Part shown: in pieces, positions 23,352 through 31,582 of the stretch
How positions within the stretch are numbered: the stretch's first letter is position 1
Layout of the letters: each line of letters begins with the position of its first letter
Source: SIG603 sp964370635
GTDB taxonomy: Bacteria > Bacillota > Clostridia > Oscillospirales > Acutalibacteraceae
DNA: 64,000 nucleotides
Direction: 5' to 3'
Assembly (NCBI GenBank): GCA_964370635.1
Contig: CAYJJU010000006.1
Span: 1 to 64,000, forward strand
Position numbers and translations under genes: made by a program
The notes under the pieces: generated by a model
Database searches by the model: none
Seen by the model: only the letters and a program-made list of their open reading frames with translations
Told to the model about the DNA's origin: nothing

Positions 23352-24753
23352 CAACACCCATCCTTTTATATGGTAAAGACTTAAACACTTCCATTAAAGA
23401 GCGCGGTCTTTCCAAAGTATCAAGCTTTGTTCTTCCAAGTTTATAGTCTATTCCGACTAAATCTTTTGAGAGTTCGGTTATCATGCTCTCAAATTTTGGG
23501 CCGTATCCTGTAGGACAATAAAGATTAAAATCTACAGTTTTATTATACACAAAAATTTCTGCTTCAAAGCGCCCCATAGTTTCTATGTCTATTACAAGTA
23601 GAAAATGTTTACCTTCGCTTACGCCATCGGGCATGTCTTTTTCATCACTTTGCGGATTTATCCAAATCTCTGCAAACGCCCTTGTGTTATCAAACAGAAC
23701 AGGCAATACAAAGTGAAGAAGTGGCGTAAAATTGCAAGGCGAGGAAAGCAGGCTGTGTATTATCATGTCTACCTTAGCGCTGTCGGCGGCATTTTGCTTT
23801 TGCGACTGATTAAAAACCATCTTAATTAGTGCGTCCATTACCCTGGAATTTTGCGCATCTGTAGTAGATATAGGCAAAGTGCCCGAATTTAGCTGGTTTG
23901 AAAATTTTGCGACAAGCTCCATAAGCTCTTTTTGCTCTGCCGGTGTAATAGTTTGCCTTAATCTATAGACAGATTCATTAAAGAAATTATAATTATCATT
24001 AAATCTTGAGAGATTATACATCATGATAGACACAACTTTACTCATTTTTGATGAAAATAATATACTTCCCTCTATCTGCTTTATAAGCGATAGCACCTCT
24101 TCTTTAAGGCCTGCTATGTTAAAGCTTGTTTCATTGCTATTTTTAAATTTTGCAATAAGCTCGTCTAGTTTTGCCGAAATTGACGGGCTTGATGTTAAAT
24201 TTTGCTTTAGATACATCATAGAGTTTACAACAGAATCTAAAATTTCTTCCCTGCTCATCAAGTTATTTATGGATTTTAATAGATTGGCAATATGCAGTTG
24301 AGTGGTTTGAGAGTTTTTATATGTGTCGCTAAGCGTTCTTAAAAAATCGAAAAAATCGCCTCTAAACATAGTAAAAGACTTTTCTTGCGACATTAACTCG
24401 TTTTTAATTTGATTTTCATTTATAAGTAAATCTTTAAAAATTTGCTCAAGCTCAGGTGTCATAGCCTTATTATTTGCAGGCAAAAGCTTAAACATTTCTT
24501 CAAGTAAAAAAATATTTTTAAGATAAGATACCGCAACGGCAGGGTCTTTGAGCATGTTTAATAATACCACCGGTGTATCACTGTTTTGTTGATTGGTGGT
24601 ATTGTGTTTTAAAATTTCACTTTGATTATGCGTTTGAACCACTTTCAAAGGGTCGGAAATATTGAAAGGGCTTACAGCATCCATGCCCGGTTTTGGTAAG
24701 ACAATTTCATTTCTGTTGACCAAAGGGGTGGTAACTTTTAAAATATCAGGCAA
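23338..24753 (-). CDS. Probable FliK C-terminal-like protein (YlqG type)
   Basis: A 471-residue protein with a long helical, Asn/Leu-rich N-terminal two thirds (residues 60-330) and a compact C-terminal domain (about 345-471). The latter contains LHFVLPVLFDNTRAFAEIWI, GKHFLLVIDIETMGRFEAEIFV and a terminal GVDVRI. These resemble the FliK hook-length-control C-terminal domain and YlqG, and the following gene is YlqH-like, which supports this. The start is TTG (24753) with AAGGA about 11 nt upstream; no ATG candidate nearby has a better site. It is the first gene of a three-gene operon. The family call is moderate. Confidence 0.6.
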   Translation of the reverse strand: MPDILKVTTPLVNRNEIVLPKPGMDAVSPFNISDPLKVVQTHNQSEILKHNTTNQQNSDTPVVLLNMLKDPAVAVSYLKNIFLLEEMFKLLPANNKAMTPELEQIFKDLLINENQIKNELMSQEKSFTMFRGDFFDFLRTLSDTYKNSQTTQLHIANLLKSINNLMSREEILDSVVNSMMYLKQNLTSSPSISAKLDELIAKFKNSNETSFNIAGLKEEVLSLIKQIEGSILFSSKMSKVVSIMMYNLSRFNDNYNFFNESVYRLRQTITPAEQKELMELVAKFSNQLNSGTLPISTTDAQNSRVMDALIKMVFNQSQKQNAADSAKVDMIIHSLLSSPCNFTPLLHFVLPVLFDNTRAFAEIWINPQSDEKDMPDGVSEGKHFLLVIDIETMGRFEAEIFVYNKTVDFNLYCPTGYGPKFESMITELSKDLVGIDYKLGRTKLDTLERPRSLMEVFKSLPYKRMGVDVRI

Positions 24754-24854
24754 ATTTTTCTACATCCTTTTAAATTTTATTATACAAAAATAGACTTTCT
24801 CACTTATAGTTATACCATAAAATAAAAAAAATGAAAGATTTTTTTTATAAACTA

Positions 24855-24882
24855 TTGCGTTTTTTTGAAAAAATGAGATAAT
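24855..24882 (+). promoter_or_regulatory. Candidate sigma-A promoter for cheA-cheW-cheR
   Basis: TTGCGT (24855-24860), 16-bp spacer, GATAAT (24877-24882), about 50 bp before cheA. No sigma-28-type GCCGATA box was found upstream of cheA. Confidence 0.5.
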
Positions 24883-24931
24883 AGAAGCTAGAGAAGTATA
24901 AATTTGTATACAGATAAGGACGGTGCACTTT

Positions 24932-26977
24932 ATGCAAACTGTAACTCCAGGCATGGAAGCTATGCTTGAAACCTTTATTTATGAAACAGAAACCATGCTT
25001 GAACAGCTAGACGAAATTTTACTTGAGTCTGAGCGTTCAAAAAATTTAACAAATGATAATATTAATAATATTTTCAGAATCACTCATACCATTAAGGGGT
25101 CTGCTGCTATGATGGATTTTGATGCAATCTCCTCGCTCTCTCATGCGATGGAAGATGTATTCTTCGTTTTAAGAGACGATCCTGATAAGCTTAATTTGGT
25201 GTTTGATGAGCTATTTGATTTACTCTTAGACGGCTCTGATTCTCTAAAGGCAGAGATTGATGTAATAAGAAATTCCACAGAGTTTGAGCCAACAGATTTT
25301 TCTGAACTTGAAGAGGCCTTAAAACTTCTGTCAAGAAAATTAAAAGGCGAAGAAGGCTTAGATAGTTCTACTGAGACAGCAGGAGACGCTGTAAATGAAG
25401 AAGACACAAAAGGTTTAGTTAAAATTAAAGTCTTTTTTGAAGACGACTGCCAAATGGAAAACATGCGTGCCTACATGCTTAAAAATCAGCTTTTAACTTG
25501 CTGTGACAAAGTTTTATCCGTTCCGGCAGAGCCTGAAAATGATGCGTCCTCCAGTGCGTATATTATAGAGCACGGTTTGCTTCTTATGTGCAAACCCATG
25601 GCAGACACAAACGAGGAATTAATTTTAAATATTGAAGAATTTTTAAATATCAAGTCTTATGAAATACTTGCCGAAGAAGAAGTTGAGTCTACTCCGAAAG
25701 AAGCCTCGCCCAAGGCCGGTAGTTTACCTGCTGCAAGCAGTGCTCCCACTCCGGCAAAACAGGCAGCAAATAATGCCGCAACTGCAAAGCTTAACAGCGC
25801 AAAACAGAGTTTAATCAGCGTAAAGCAGGAAAAACTTGACCATTTAATGGACTTAGTCGGTGAGCTTGTAACTGCCGAATCCATGGTAGTTAGAAATCCA
25901 GATTTAAAGGGATTAAAACTTGATAATTTTGCAAAATCGATAAGAGAGCTTAGAAAACTTACAGACGAGCTACAAGACGTTGTCATGTCAATAAGAATGG
26001 TTCCGCTATCAGGCACTTTCCTGAAAATGGAGCGCATTATTCGTGACATGTCCAAAAAGCTCGGTAAAAAAGCTCAGCTTGAAACCTCCGGCGGTGACAC
26101 AGAAATCGACAAAACTATTTCTGATTTAATAGTTGACCCGCTTATGCATATGATTAGAAATTCAATGGACCATGCCATTGAGCTCCCTAATGACAGGGTA
26201 CTTGCAGGAAAACCTGAAATGGGCACGGTATCCTTGTCTGCTAAAAATGTCGGAAGTGAAATTCATATTTACATTGAAGACGACGGCAAAGGCCTTGATG
26301 CCAAGGCGCTGCTCGCAAAGGCCGCTAAAAACGGAATGCTTACAAAACCTGAGTCTGAATACACAGAAAAAGAAGCATATAATCTTATTATGGCGGCAGG
26401 TTTTTCAACCAATACCGAGGTAACTGAGTTTTCAGGCAGAGGCGTTGGAATGGACGTCGTGCGTAAGAATATTGAACAAATAGGCGGCTCGATTTCAATA
26501 GACAGCAAGCTTTCAAAAGGAACCAAATTCACGATTAAAATCCCTCTAACGCTTGCAATTGTCGATGGAATGAATATCTCTGTGGGCGAAACTGTTTTCA
26601 CAGTCCCAATTTCTGCTATCAAGCAGTGCTTTGAGATTACAGATAAAAATCAAATTACACAAAATGCCGACGGTTCAGAAATGATAATGATTAGAGGCGA
26701 GTGCTTCCCTGTAATGCGCCTACATAAAGTGTTTAACTATGAATCTACCGTTAAGGACACAATGGACGGAATTTTCATTCAAGTTGAGGGCGCTAATATG
26801 AGTTCATGCATATTTGCAGATGCACTGCTTGGTGAGTATCAAGTGGTTGTAAAACCCTTCTCTTCCTTCTTCAACCGCTACAACTTAAAGGAAAAAGGTC
26901 TTTCGGGCTGTAGTATTTTAGGAGACGGAAGTATAAGTCTTATTATTGATACAAACAATTTACTGTCTAACAATTAA
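24932..26977 (+). CDS. cheA: Chemotaxis histidine kinase CheA
   Basis: Central chemotaxis kinase that autophosphorylates in response to receptors and passes phosphate to CheY and CheV. Domain order: Hpt with the phospho-His in THTIKGSAAMMDF (H52), a P2 CheY-binding domain (about 160-245), an Ala/Pro linker, the dimerisation helices (about 295-360), an HATPase with N-box MIRNSMDHAIE and G-boxes DDGKGLD and GRGVGMDVV, and a C-terminal CheW-like domain. The start at ATG 24932 has AAGGA at 11 nt; an in-frame GTG at 24923 is too close to that site. It is first in cheA-cheW-cheR. Confidence 0.96.
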   Translation: MQTVTPGMEAMLETFIYETETMLEQLDEILLESERSKNLTNDNINNIFRITHTIKGSAAMMDFDAISSLSHAMEDVFFVLRDDPDKLNLVFDELFDLLLDGSDSLKAEIDVIRNSTEFEPTDFSELEEALKLLSRKLKGEEGLDSSTETAGDAVNEEDTKGLVKIKVFFEDDCQMENMRAYMLKNQLLTCCDKVLSVPAEPENDASSSAYIIEHGLLLMCKPMADTNEELILNIEEFLNIKSYEILAEEEVESTPKEASPKAGSLPAASSAPTPAKQAANNAATAKLNSAKQSLISVKQEKLDHLMDLVGELVTAESMVVRNPDLKGLKLDNFAKSIRELRKLTDELQDVVMSIRMVPLSGTFLKMERIIRDMSKKLGKKAQLETSGGDTEIDKTISDLIVDPLMHMIRNSMDHAIELPNDRVLAGKPEMGTVSLSAKNVGSEIHIYIEDDGKGLDAKALLAKAAKNGMLTKPESEYTEKEAYNLIMAAGFSTNTEVTEFSGRGVGMDVVRKNIEQIGGSISIDSKLSKGTKFTIKIPLTLAIVDGMNISVGETVFTVPISAIKQCFEITDKNQITQNADGSEMIMIRGECFPVMRLHKVFNYESTVKDTMDGIFIQVEGANMSSCIFADALLGEYQVVVKPFSSFFNRYNLKEKGLSGCSILGDGSISLIIDTNNLLSNN

Positions 26978-26989
26978 GGAGGGACTATA

Positions 26990-27469
26990 GTGAGCGAACA
27001 AGATAACTTATTGAATTTTAACGACGAAGAAGCAAGTGGCAGATATTTAATATTTTATATCGGAGATTTACTTTACTCGGTAAAACTTTCATATGTGTTA
27101 GGAATAATTCAAATACAAAATGTCACAAAAATTCCGTGTGTTGCGCCTTATGTAAGAGGAGCGGTAAATTTGCGTGGTAATGTTATACCTGTGGTCGACG
27201 CTAGGGTTAAATTTGGGCTTGACCCAAAGGTGTTTGATGCGAGGACCTGTATTGTTATATTAGAGATAGATAATGTTAATATTGGCATAGTGGTCGACAC
27301 AGTTTGCGAGGTGTCTACAATAAAAAACACGCAACTAAGTACACCACCCAAAAATCTTGAATTTTGCAAGAGATATTTATCATCTGTTTTTGAAACCGAA
27401 TTGGGACTTGTGCTTAATTTAGATTTTCACAAATTTTTCGATGATGATTTGGACACAGTGCGCATTTAA
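26990..27469 (+). CDS. cheW: Chemotaxis coupling protein CheW
   Basis: Adaptor that links methyl-accepting chemotaxis receptors to CheA. The 159-residue CheW domain is complete, with RYLIFYIGDLLYSVKLSYV, the receptor-interface segment PYVRGAVNLRGNVIPVVD and the IGIVVDTVCEV strand. The start is GTG, 6 nt after AAGGAGGG, and the gene begins 12 bp after cheA. It is followed by cheR in the same operon. Confidence 0.95.
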   Translation: MSEQDNLLNFNDEEASGRYLIFYIGDLLYSVKLSYVLGIIQIQNVTKIPCVAPYVRGAVNLRGNVIPVVDARVKFGLDPKVFDARTCIVILEIDNVNIGIVVDTVCEVSTIKNTQLSTPPKNLEFCKRYLSSVFETELGLVLNLDFHKFFDDDLDTVRI

Positions 27470-27496
27470 ATTTTTGTAAAAAAAGGGGGGGTAGCC

Positions 27497-28312
27497 TTGC
27501 CGTCTATAATTAAGATGACAGATATGGAATTTACAGATTTATCCGTTTTTGTTAAAAAGAATTTCGGTCTTGATTTAAGTGCGAAAAAAGCGCTAATCGA
27601 GGGTAGATTGTCGAGCCTTTTACAAAATAAAGGATATAGCAATTTTACCCAGTTCTTAAATTTTCTAAAATTTAATCTAAACTCCCCCACCATTGATGAA
27701 TTTTTAAATAAGATTACGACAAATTATTCTTTTTTTGGTCGTGAATTTCAGCATTTTGATTATTTGACAAAAAAAGTTTTGCCGTTTTTCGAGGCAAACA
27801 ATAAATTTAATTTAAGAATTTGGAGCGCCGGTTGCTCTGGAGGACAAGAAGCATACACTATAGCCATGTGCATAGACAAATATTTTAGCCCTAAAAAGCA
27901 TTTGTTTAATGTAAAAATCTTTGCAAGCGATATTTCAAATGAGGTTTTGCAAAAGGCTTCAAAGGGAATTTTTTCGACCGCCGAGATAAACTCACTCCCT
28001 GCCACTTGGCAGATGGAATATTTTAAAAATCAAGGCGTTGATAAACATAAAGTTTCTGATAATATAATTAAATCGGTAGAATTCAAGCCACAAAACTTGA
28101 TGAATAATTTTAATCAAAACTACATGTTCGATGTAATCTTTTGTAGAAATGTTATGATTTATTTTGACAGAGACACTGCTTTGAATTTGGTAAATAAGTT
28201 TTATAGTGTAACAACTCCGGGTGGTTTTTTCTTTACAAGCCATTCAGAAGTGCTAGATAAAAAACTTATTAAATACAAATATAACGAACCTTCTATTTAC
28301 CAGAAAATATAA
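27497..28312 (+). CDS. cheR: Chemotaxis receptor methyltransferase CheR
   Basis: SAM-dependent methyltransferase that adds methyl groups to receptor glutamates for adaptation. The N-terminal helical domain (residues 1-75) is followed by the catalytic domain with SAM motif IWSAGCSGGQEAYTIAM, KIFASDISNEVL and the post-motif FDVIFCRNVMIYFD. The start is TTG at 27497, 5 nt after a G7 ribosome site; an internal ATG at 27515 lacks one. It ends the cheA operon at a perfect palindromic terminator. The partner methylesterase cheB was not found in the window. Confidence 0.95.
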   Translation: MPSIIKMTDMEFTDLSVFVKKNFGLDLSAKKALIEGRLSSLLQNKGYSNFTQFLNFLKFNLNSPTIDEFLNKITTNYSFFGREFQHFDYLTKKVLPFFEANNKFNLRIWSAGCSGGQEAYTIAMCIDKYFSPKKHLFNVKIFASDISNEVLQKASKGIFSTAEINSLPATWQMEYFKNQGVDKHKVSDNIIKSVEFKPQNLMNNFNQNYMFDVIFCRNVMIYFDRDTALNLVNKFYSVTTPGGFFFTSHSEVLDKKLIKYKYNEPSIYQKI

Positions 28313-28340
28313 AAAAGTCAGCCAATTGGCTGACTTTTTT
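28311..28340. terminator. Bidirectional terminator between cheR and comFB
   Basis: Perfect palindrome AGTCAGCC-AATT-GGCTGACT (28317-28336) flanked by A6 and T6, able to terminate both convergent transcripts. Confidence 0.92.
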
Positions 28341-28789
28341 TAATGCCTCGGTGCGTTTCTGATTTTTACTACGGCGCTTATCAGTGCTCCCATTATAAGT
28401 TTTGAGTCTATTTCTTCCTCAAGTTTTAAGCCTTTATCCCTGTCTGCCACGACGTATTTTGGAGGAAGATGCGACAAGGCGTAAGCCGCAATATCACACT
28501 TGCACCTGTCACAGTTACAACAGTTAAATCTTTTTATGACTTGGTCGATATACTTTACAACTAAGCTTTCCATGATATTTAAGGTCGCATAACTGCTCTT
28601 AGTCGAGTTTTCGTCTTCCCTTGCAAAAAGCTTGCTTCTAAGGGCCGCCAAAATATCGTCTTCATCTACTACCATTTCTTCGTGTATTATCGGTTTTTCT
28701 CCGTCGTATTCTGAGGTAAAAGGATTGCTTTTAAGCGCAGGTAAAAGCCTGTTAAACAACATGTCTTTGCCGCTTTCATTTGTAGCCAT
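28340..28789 (-). CDS. ComFB-family protein
   Basis: A 149-residue protein whose C-terminal half matches the late-competence ComFB family: NIMESLVVKYIDQVIKRFNC, then the cysteine cluster CCNCDRCKCD and AYALSHLPPKYVV. The cysteines may bind metal. ComFB proteins occur beside flagellar genes in Bacillus and have recently been reported to bind cyclic dinucleotides in some species, which I note as family knowledge, not something shown here. The N-terminal 70 residues are acidic and unmatched. GGAGG precedes the ATG by 11 nt. It lies 2 bp after a ParA gene and forms an operon with it. Confidence 0.85.
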   Translation of the reverse strand: MATNESGKDMLFNRLLPALKSNPFTSEYDGEKPIIHEEMVVDEDDILAALRSKLFAREDENSTKSSYATLNIMESLVVKYIDQVIKRFNCCNCDRCKCDIAAYALSHLPPKYVVADRDKGLKLEEEIDSKLIMGALISAVVKIRNAPRH

Positions 28790-28791
28790 CG

Positions 28792-29559
28792 TTAAATCAA
28801 CCTCCTTTTAATAAGTTCATCTACAAGTCCCAAATAATCTCCTATTGCTTTATTTTTAGGAATACTTTTTGTGACATTTGTTTGCCTTACTGTGGTGGCA
28901 TCGCTTACTATATTGCTGTGCCTAATTTTTGTGTTTAAAATAGGAATATTCATTTTTTCGCTAATATCTTTTAAAACTTCGGCCGCACTCTTGCTTAGGC
29001 GCTCTCTTTCGTAAAAACGCACTAGCAATATTCCTGCTATGCTTAAGTCTTTATTAAATAAATCTTTTACCCTTGAAATTGTTTCATGCACCTTGATTGT
29101 ACCCATGAGGCTGTATCCGTCGGGTAAACTTGGTATGATTACGACGTCAGAGGCTACCAGTGCGTTTATAGACATAAGTCCAAGCTCCGGCGGTGAGTCG
29201 ATGAGTATATAGTCATAAACAGGCCTTAAAGGGGCAAGGAGCGCTTGTAACAGCAAATGGTTATCTTTACCTGTAAATTCACTCTCTATGCTTTTTAGAA
29301 GGTCGTTTGCGGGAATAATTTCTGTGACATTTGATTTTTGAATTGCATCTCTGTCCTTTGCCTTATGTTTTAGAACATCATAGACAGTGGGTTTAGAGAT
29401 AGTATCCGCACCAAAACCCGCCGATAAATGCCCTTGCGGATCAAAATCAATACACAATACTTTGTAATTTTTACTTTGCAAAATTGCTGCGATAACGTTG
29501 GTCGAAGTGGTCTTCCCCACGCCGCCTTTTTCGTTAATAAAAGAAATAACTTTAGCCAT
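28792..29559 (-). CDS. Orphan ParA/Soj-family ATPase
   Basis: A 255-residue deviant-Walker ATPase: NEKGGVGKTTSTN with the signature lysine, IDFDPQGHLSAGFG, and LIDSPPELG. The overall form is Soj/ParA rather than FlhG/MinD. No ParB gene or parS-like cluster is seen, and its neighbours are ComFB, che genes and PilZ, so it may position a chemotaxis or motility complex as ParC and PpfA do elsewhere; this is an inference. An unrelated role, such as a chromosomal Soj, is possible if the genome lacks another. It starts the parA-comFB operon. Confidence 0.88.
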   Translation of the reverse strand: MAKVISFINEKGGVGKTTSTNVIAAILQSKNYKVLCIDFDPQGHLSAGFGADTISKPTVYDVLKHKAKDRDAIQKSNVTEIIPANDLLKSIESEFTGKDNHLLLQALLAPLRPVYDYILIDSPPELGLMSINALVASDVVIIPSLPDGYSLMGTIKVHETISRVKDLFNKDLSIAGILLVRFYERERLSKSAAEVLKDISEKMNIPILNTKIRHSNIVSDATTVRQTNVTKSIPKNKAIGDYLGLVDELIKRRLI

Positions 29560-29593
29560 AAACTCAATTTCCCCTTATTTATTTAATAAAATT

Positions 29594-29617
29594 AATACTA
29601 TTTTTAAAAATAGTATT
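29594..29617. promoter_or_regulatory. Perfect 24-bp palindrome, possible operator
   Basis: AATACTATTTTT followed at once by its exact complement, with no loop. It lies between divergent parA and PilZ genes, about 35 bp before parA, and overlaps the -35 box of the PilZ promoter, a typical dimer-repressor position. Confidence 0.5.
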
Positions 29618-29644
29618 GATAAAATACTTAAAAACATGTAAAAT
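29616..29644 (+). promoter_or_regulatory. Candidate sigma-A promoter of the PilZ gene
   Basis: TTGATA (29616-29621), 17-bp spacer, TAAAAT (29639-29644), about 70 bp before the start. The -35 box overlaps the end of the palindrome. Confidence 0.55.
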
Positions 29645-29713
29645 GATAATATCAAATTTACAAAGATTTTGCAAGCTCATATTTGTTAACTTTAATATGC
29701 GGAGGTTAAAACT

Positions 29714-30364
29714 ATGGTAGAATTAAATGATTTTTTCACCGGCGCTTCTTGTGAGGTAAAAACAATAGGCAATCAGTTACTGCTTATTGGGGTAGTTAAA
29801 AAAATTGAAAGAAACGATCAGGTGACAATTGACATAGTATCAAAAGACGGAGAACCACTTCAATTTATTGAATATGGACTTCACGTTAAATTAGTTTTGA
29901 GAAAAAATAATAAATTTTTGGTTTTAGGTGGAGAGATGTATGCTTCAACTAAAACATTTTGGCGAATAATCAATATAAAAATTTTTCAAGACTCCGAAAG
30001 AAGAAAGTTCTTCAGGGTTTCAAGCTCTGCCTATGCACGTGCTGCAGATGCAACTGATGAAAACCTACAAAACACCCACGATATAAAGCTTATCGACATA
30101 AGCTTATCTGGTATGAAATTCTTTTGCGAGTATCCATTTAAAGCAAATGAAAAGGTTAATATTTTCAACTTATACTTAACTCCCGATTTACCACCGTTTG
30201 AGTTTTGCTGCGCTTTAGTAGCCATGGTGGAAACTGACTCAGGTTATGAGTGTAGAGGAAACTTTGTAGATTTATCCGAATTCACGGTCGACCTTCTTTG
30301 CAAGGCAATTTTTAAAATCGAAAGAGAAAATACTAAAAACAGAAACAAAAAAATAACAATTTAA
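29714..30364 (+). CDS. YcgR-like PilZ-domain protein (c-di-GMP receptor)
   Basis: Probable cyclic-di-GMP-dependent brake on flagellar rotation. The 216-residue protein has an N-terminal YcgR-type beta domain (1-95) and a PilZ domain (about 97-205) with the ligand motif RRKFFRV (RxxxR) and DISLSGMKF (D/NxSxxG), both intact. In Bacillus the equivalent YpfA/DgrA acts on MotA. The start is supported by GCGGAGG. The gene is monocistronic, divergent from parA-comFB and next to the end of the large flagellar operon, which suits a motility role. Confidence 0.9.
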   Translation: MVELNDFFTGASCEVKTIGNQLLLIGVVKKIERNDQVTIDIVSKDGEPLQFIEYGLHVKLVLRKNNKFLVLGGEMYASTKTFWRIINIKIFQDSERRKFFRVSSSAYARAADATDENLQNTHDIKLIDISLSGMKFFCEYPFKANEKVNIFNLYLTPDLPPFEFCCALVAMVETDSGYECRGNFVDLSEFTVDLLCKAIFKIERENTKNRNKKITI

Positions 30365-30402
30365 TTTTGTATTCATATATAAAATTAAACCCTATTAAAC
30401 AC

Positions 30403-30460
30403 AAGTGCTGTGACAAAATAGTTATCCCTATTTAATAACTATTTTATCACAGCGCTTTTT
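30403..30460. terminator. Long hairpin terminator between the PilZ gene and cheD
   Basis: A stem of about 23 bp with a mismatch (30403-30425 against 30435-30457) is followed on the plus strand by T5. It separates the convergent PilZ gene and the end of the 27-gene flagellar operon. Confidence 0.85.
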
Positions 30461-30477
30461 AACGTGGTAAGAGCGTA

Positions 30478-30963
30478 TTAAAATTCTAAAACTCCTTTAG
30501 TAAAAGATTTAATCTTCATCACACCGGTATTTGTGTCAAAAACTTGAGTTCTACCGTAATCAAGACCTAAATCTTCTGCTAAAATAACGATATTTTTTTG
30601 CGATAAGATAGTTTTAACAGCTTCGATGTTTTTTTTGCCTACATTGCTGACTTCAGAATTTGCAAAAGTTTTAAACATTTGTGCTCCACCGGCAATCTTT
30701 GCAGTAAGTCTACCGGCGTTTCCACCCATTTTTACAATTTCTAAAATCATATTATTTATAGCCAAATCGGCAAAGCGATTTTCAGACCCTGAAACAACCT
30801 TATAATCTTTGCTAAAACCTAGCATTATATGCGCAAGACCGCCCACTTTTGTGAGTTTGTCATATAAACAAATCCCGATGCAAGACCCCAGTGCATAAGT
30901 TATAAGCGTTTCAGAGTTTTTAGCTACTTTAAAATCGGAAATTCCTACTACAATATTGTTCAT
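30478..30963 (-). CDS. cheD: Receptor glutamine deamidase CheD
   Basis: Deamidates glutamines on chemotaxis receptors and regulates CheC phosphatase activity. The 161-residue protein has the catalytic Cys in GSCIGICLYD, the His in GGLAHIMLG and the C-terminal DYGRTQVFDTNTG, all family marks. Its ATG overlaps the cheC stop as TAATG. It is the last gene of the long minus-strand flagellar operon. Confidence 0.95.
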   Translation of the reverse strand: MNNIVVGISDFKVAKNSETLITYALGSCIGICLYDKLTKVGGLAHIMLGFSKDYKVVSGSENRFADLAINNMILEIVKMGGNAGRLTAKIAGGAQMFKTFANSEVSNVGKKNIEAVKTILSQKNIVILAEDLGLDYGRTQVFDTNTGVMKIKSFTKGVLEF

Positions 30964-31580
30964 TAATTTATCCCTAATGTCTCAAGCAGTTTTTGAAGTG
31001 ATTCCATTTCAAGTAGAAGAGTAATTCTACTATCGCTCCAATTTTTACTCGCAAAATCGTCTTCAATAACAATAATTTTTCTACTCATGTCGGCAAAGTA
31101 AGTTGCGGGAACATCTAAAATAGAGCCTACCATGTCTATACAAATATCAGGCGCAGACATGCCTATTTTAAGGCCTGTTAGCTCTGCAATTGAATTAAGG
31201 TATGAGGCCTTCATTATATTTGCCGCCTCTTGAATTGCTGATTTATTAAAATCGTCCATGCTTAGCAAGTCTTCAAGGTCACTTCCTACCCACTCGCTAA
31301 TTATGGCGGCTGCGCATTCTTTACGCATTAAAACCATAATCATTCCCGACAAATCATCTGTTAGAGTAGACACTATTCCTACAAGCAAAGTTTCTTTTCC
31401 GCCAAAACTTCCGACAAACTCTTCATAGTCAAGCATCTTGACACTTGATATATTCATGTCGACTTGCTTATTGTTTAAAATTTCTGACAAGGCCACACCG
31501 GCATTGCCTTTCCCTATATTTCCAACCTCGCGTAATGCGTCCAGTTGTATTTCGTTTAAATCATTATAATTATTAATCAT
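30963..31580 (-). CDS. cheC: CheY-P phosphatase CheC
   Basis: Dephosphorylates CheY-P and partners with CheD. The 205-residue protein has the two pseudo-symmetric helices of the family. The second site, SAIQEAANIMK with Pro 23 residues after the Asn, fits the D/S-x3-E-x2-N-x22-P pattern. The first, DALREVGNIGK, has Ile in place of that Pro. It lies 2 bp after the FlgG-like gene and overlaps cheD by one base. Confidence 0.94.
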   Translation of the reverse strand: MINNYNDLNEIQLDALREVGNIGKGNAGVALSEILNNKQVDMNISSVKMLDYEEFVGSFGGKETLLVGIVSTLTDDLSGMIMVLMRKECAAAIISEWVGSDLEDLLSMDDFNKSAIQEAANIMKASYLNSIAELTGLKIGMSAPDICIDMVGSILDVPATYFADMSRKIIVIEDDFASKNWSDSRITLLLEMESLQKLLETLGIN

Positions 31581-31582
31581 GC

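Noticed and set aside
28792..29559. FlhG (YlxH) identity for the ParA-type ATPase
   Set aside because: The motif order and C-terminal region are Soj/ParA-like, flhF is not adjacent, and the gene is outside the flhA-fliA junction.
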